Shown piece after piece: positions 5,928 to 7,157 of a DNA stretch of 7,157 nucleotides (its first letter is position 1; each line of letters begins with the position of its first letter). Location: NCBI GenBank assembly GCA_934565415.1, contig CAKTHQ010000069.1, forward strand, positions 1 through 7,157, in the 5' to 3' direction. The notes below the pieces were generated by a model. The model was not told the DNA's origin. It searched no databases and worked only from the letters and a program-made list of their open reading frames with translations. Source of the DNA: an uncultured Oscillospiraceae bacterium. GTDB lineage: Bacteria > Bacillota > Clostridia > Oscillospirales > Oscillospiraceae. A program made the position numbers and the translations under genes.

Positions 5928-5974
5928 GGAAATGCTCCTTTCCAAATGTGAGGCTCCTGTAACTATTTTGGAAA
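5928..5974 (-). promoter_or_regulatory. Alternative hairpins over the regulator ribosome binding site
   Basis: In the regulator mRNA leader, TTTCCAAA (5974..5967) can pair perfectly with TTTGGAAA (5946..5939), an 8-bp stem with a 20-nt loop. The GGAAA part of the second arm (5943..5939) can instead pair with TTTCC (5932..5928). That alternative puts the Shine-Dalgarno core GGAG in a 6-nt loop. The two pairings exclude each other. The 8-bp inverted repeat could also serve as a DNA operator. Confidence 0.45.
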
Positions 5975-5990
5975 CACCGCCGCCCGATGA

Positions 5991-6019
5991 TTGACGGCGA
6001 TTTGAAAAACTGCTATAAT
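5991..6019 (+). promoter_or_regulatory. Promoter of the carboxypeptidase homologue
   Basis: The -35 is TTGACG (5991-5996) and the -10 is a perfect TATAAT (6014-6019), with a 17-bp spacer and TGC immediately before the -10. The predicted start near 6026 gives a leader of about 60 nt before the ATG at 6086. Confidence 0.88.
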
Positions 6020-6029
6020 TGCTTTAACC

Positions 6030-6058
6030 ATTATACACGAATTTTCCCGGCCGGACAA
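6030..6058 (-). promoter_or_regulatory. Promoter of the regulator-kinase operon
   Basis: On the minus strand the -10 is a perfect TATAAT (6035..6030), and 17 bp upstream lies TTGTCC (6058..6053), four of six -35 bases. It would start near 6023 and give a leader of about 100 nt. I see no better minus-strand promoter between here and the regulator ATG. It faces the plus-strand promoter, with the two -10 boxes only 10 bp apart. Confidence 0.65.
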
Positions 6059-6085
6059 CCCCGGCGGAGAAATTTAGGGGGAAAT

Positions 6086-7157
6086 ATGAAAAAATCCTTG
6101 CTTTCCTTATTTCTGGCCTTCTCCATTCTGATTGGCTGCATTCCGTTTTCCGTGGCAGCCGAGGATACGACGGAGGTTGTTACCGAAGAAGATCCGGCTC
6201 TGACGGAGCCGGAACCGGACCTGGCGGAGGACGCCCAGGCGCCCCAAACGGAGTATGCCTTTGGCAGTGTGTCCATTTTTAATGGCTGCCGCACCCTGGA
6301 CGGCCAGGTGCCCCTGGCGGGATCCGACCGGAAGCTGCCCTCGGCCCAAAGCGCCATCATCTATGAACGGGATACCAAAACCCTGGTATACGCCTACAAC
6401 CCGGACGCCAAGCTGGCCCCCGGCTCTCTTTCCAAAATCGTTACCGCCCTTATTGTTTTGGAGCGTGTCCAGGACCTGGACACCATCGTTACCTGCGGCG
6501 CGGGCATTGCATCCAGAATTCCCGGCGGCGCCGTGAATGTCAAGCTCAAAAGTGAGGAGCAGATTTCCGTCAACGACCTTTTGCACTGCATGATCATGCA
6601 GAACGCTGCCGATGCCGCCGTGGCCCTGGCAGAGTATGTAGCGGGCACCCGGAACACCTTTGTGGAAATGATGAATCAGCGGGTCCAGCAGATGGGGTGC
6701 CTGAATACCGTATTTACCGATGTCCACGGCGTCGGCTCCGGCAGCCAGTATACCACCGCCCGGGATATGGTGCGCATCATGATGGAGGCTACCGCCAACG
6801 AGAAGATGTTTGATCTTCTCTCCGTCCAGAGCTGGGATGTTCCGGCCACCAACGTATCGGATAAACGGTCCTTTAAGTCCCAGAACTACCTGATGGAAAC
6901 TTCCATCGTGCCCAAGTACAACTACAAGGGCGTTACCAGCGGTATGGCCAGCTATTCCGAAAACAACGGCGCCAGCATCGTATGTACCTTTGATAATTCT
7001 ACGGAAAAGAAAAAGGGTCTGAATCTGGTGTGCGTCATCATGGGTGCCACCCGTCAGTTCGCCGAAAATGGCTGGACGGTGCTGAACTACGGCAACTTCG
7101 ACGAAATGGTTACCCTATTGCAGTACGCGTTTAACAACTTCAAGGTCAATCGGGTGA
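6086..7157 (+). CDS. Serine-type D-Ala-D-Ala carboxypeptidase homologue with altered catalytic motifs (3' end outside window)
   Basis: This is a peptidase S11 (DacA/DacF-type penicillin-binding protein) homologue; 357 codons are visible and the frame is still open at the window end. Residues 1-25 are an export signal. They contain both a lipobox-like LIGC (Cys18) and a signal-peptidase-I site after VAA (25). Residues 26-55 are an acidic linker. The S11 fold follows, with the nucleophile motif SLSK (Ser114, Lys117) in LAPGSLSKIVTAL, the family landmark HG in DVHGVG and YTTARDM. Aligned without gaps, the SxN motif reads NAA (173-175) within QNAADAAVALAEY, and the KTG motif reads TSG (284-286) within YKGVTSGMASY. 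Catalysis may therefore be altered or lost, although family membership is clear. The ATG at 6086 has AGGGGG at 6076-6081. It is transcribed divergently from the two-component operon. Confidence 0.92.
   Translation, partial: MKKSLLSLFLAFSILIGCIPFSVAAEDTTEVVTEEDPALTEPEPDLAEDAQAPQTEYAFGSVSIFNGCRTLDGQVPLAGSDRKLPSAQSAIIYERDTKTLVYAYNPDAKLAPGSLSKIVTALIVLERVQDLDTIVTCGAGIASRIPGGAVNVKLKSEEQISVNDLLHCMIMQNAADAAVALAEYVAGTRNTFVEMMNQRVQQMGCLNTVFTDVHGVGSGSQYTTARDMVRIMMEATANEKMFDLLSVQSWDVPATNVSDKRSFKSQNYLMETSIVPKYNYKGVTSGMASYSENNGASIVCTFDNSTEKKKGLNLVCVIMGATRQFAENGWTVLNYGNFDEMVTLLQYAFNNFKVNRV

Noticed and set aside
5925..5945. In-frame ATG at 5945 as start of the response regulator
   Set aside because: The AAAGGAG ribosome binding site lies inside this extension at the right distance from ATG 5924, and receiver domains normally begin with MKILVVDDE-like sequence.
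6026..6085. Possible riboswitch or attenuator in the leader of the carboxypeptidase homologue
   Set aside because: The leader is only about 60 nt. It holds a CCGGCCGG palindrome (6047-6054) and little else, and no known riboswitch pattern is seen.
6107..6727. 206-codon open frame on the minus strand
   Set aside because: It is antisense to the carboxypeptidase homologue and has no credible start context or motifs.

Overview
The window looks like chromosomal DNA of a GC-rich member of the Clostridia, most likely the Oscillospiraceae/Ruminococcaceae group. The reasons are a type A RNase P RNA (Bacilli usually carry type B), canonical sigma-A promoters, a GerMN-domain lipoprotein and GGAGG-type ribosome binding sites. 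The placement is an inference from these traits, not a database match. Every gene except the last one is on the minus strand.

Layout from left to right. (1) 2-264: a two-tRNA unit (Trp-CCA and a CAU-anticodon tRNA) behind a near-perfect promoter with an UP-like A/T tract and a small leader hairpin. (2) 341-1948: a secreted lipoprotein of 502 residues made of four degenerate ~65-residue repeats and a short leucine-rich-repeat block, with its own promoter and a terminator-like hairpin. (3) 1955-2081: a 127-bp MITE-like element with 12-bp terminal inverted repeats and two internal palindromes. (4) 2091-2582: rnpB with its own promoter and an enlarged P12 region. (5) 2590-5924: a compact operon transcribed response regulator -> sensor kinase -> GerMN lipoprotein -> ExoIII-family nuclease, with 4-nt start/stop overlaps at nearly every junction. 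(6) 5928-6058: a divergent control region with two promoters facing each other. (7) 6086-7157: a serine-type D-Ala-D-Ala carboxypeptidase homologue on the plus strand that runs off the window.

How the genes may work together. The response regulator, kinase and GerMN lipoprotein have the order of the actinobacterial mtrA-mtrB-lpqB operon, so a cell-envelope sensing module is a reasonable inference. The divergent carboxypeptidase homologue shares the control region and is a natural candidate target.

The most striking points are these. The ATG overlapping the regulator stop is out of frame with the kinase because of a C7 run, and one extra C (or a -1 slip) would join them exactly. The carboxypeptidase keeps its SxxK motif but has lost the SxN and KTG motifs. 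The regulator mRNA leader can form two mutually exclusive hairpins, one of which places the Shine-Dalgarno core in its loop. The rnpB P12 region is about three times the E. coli size.
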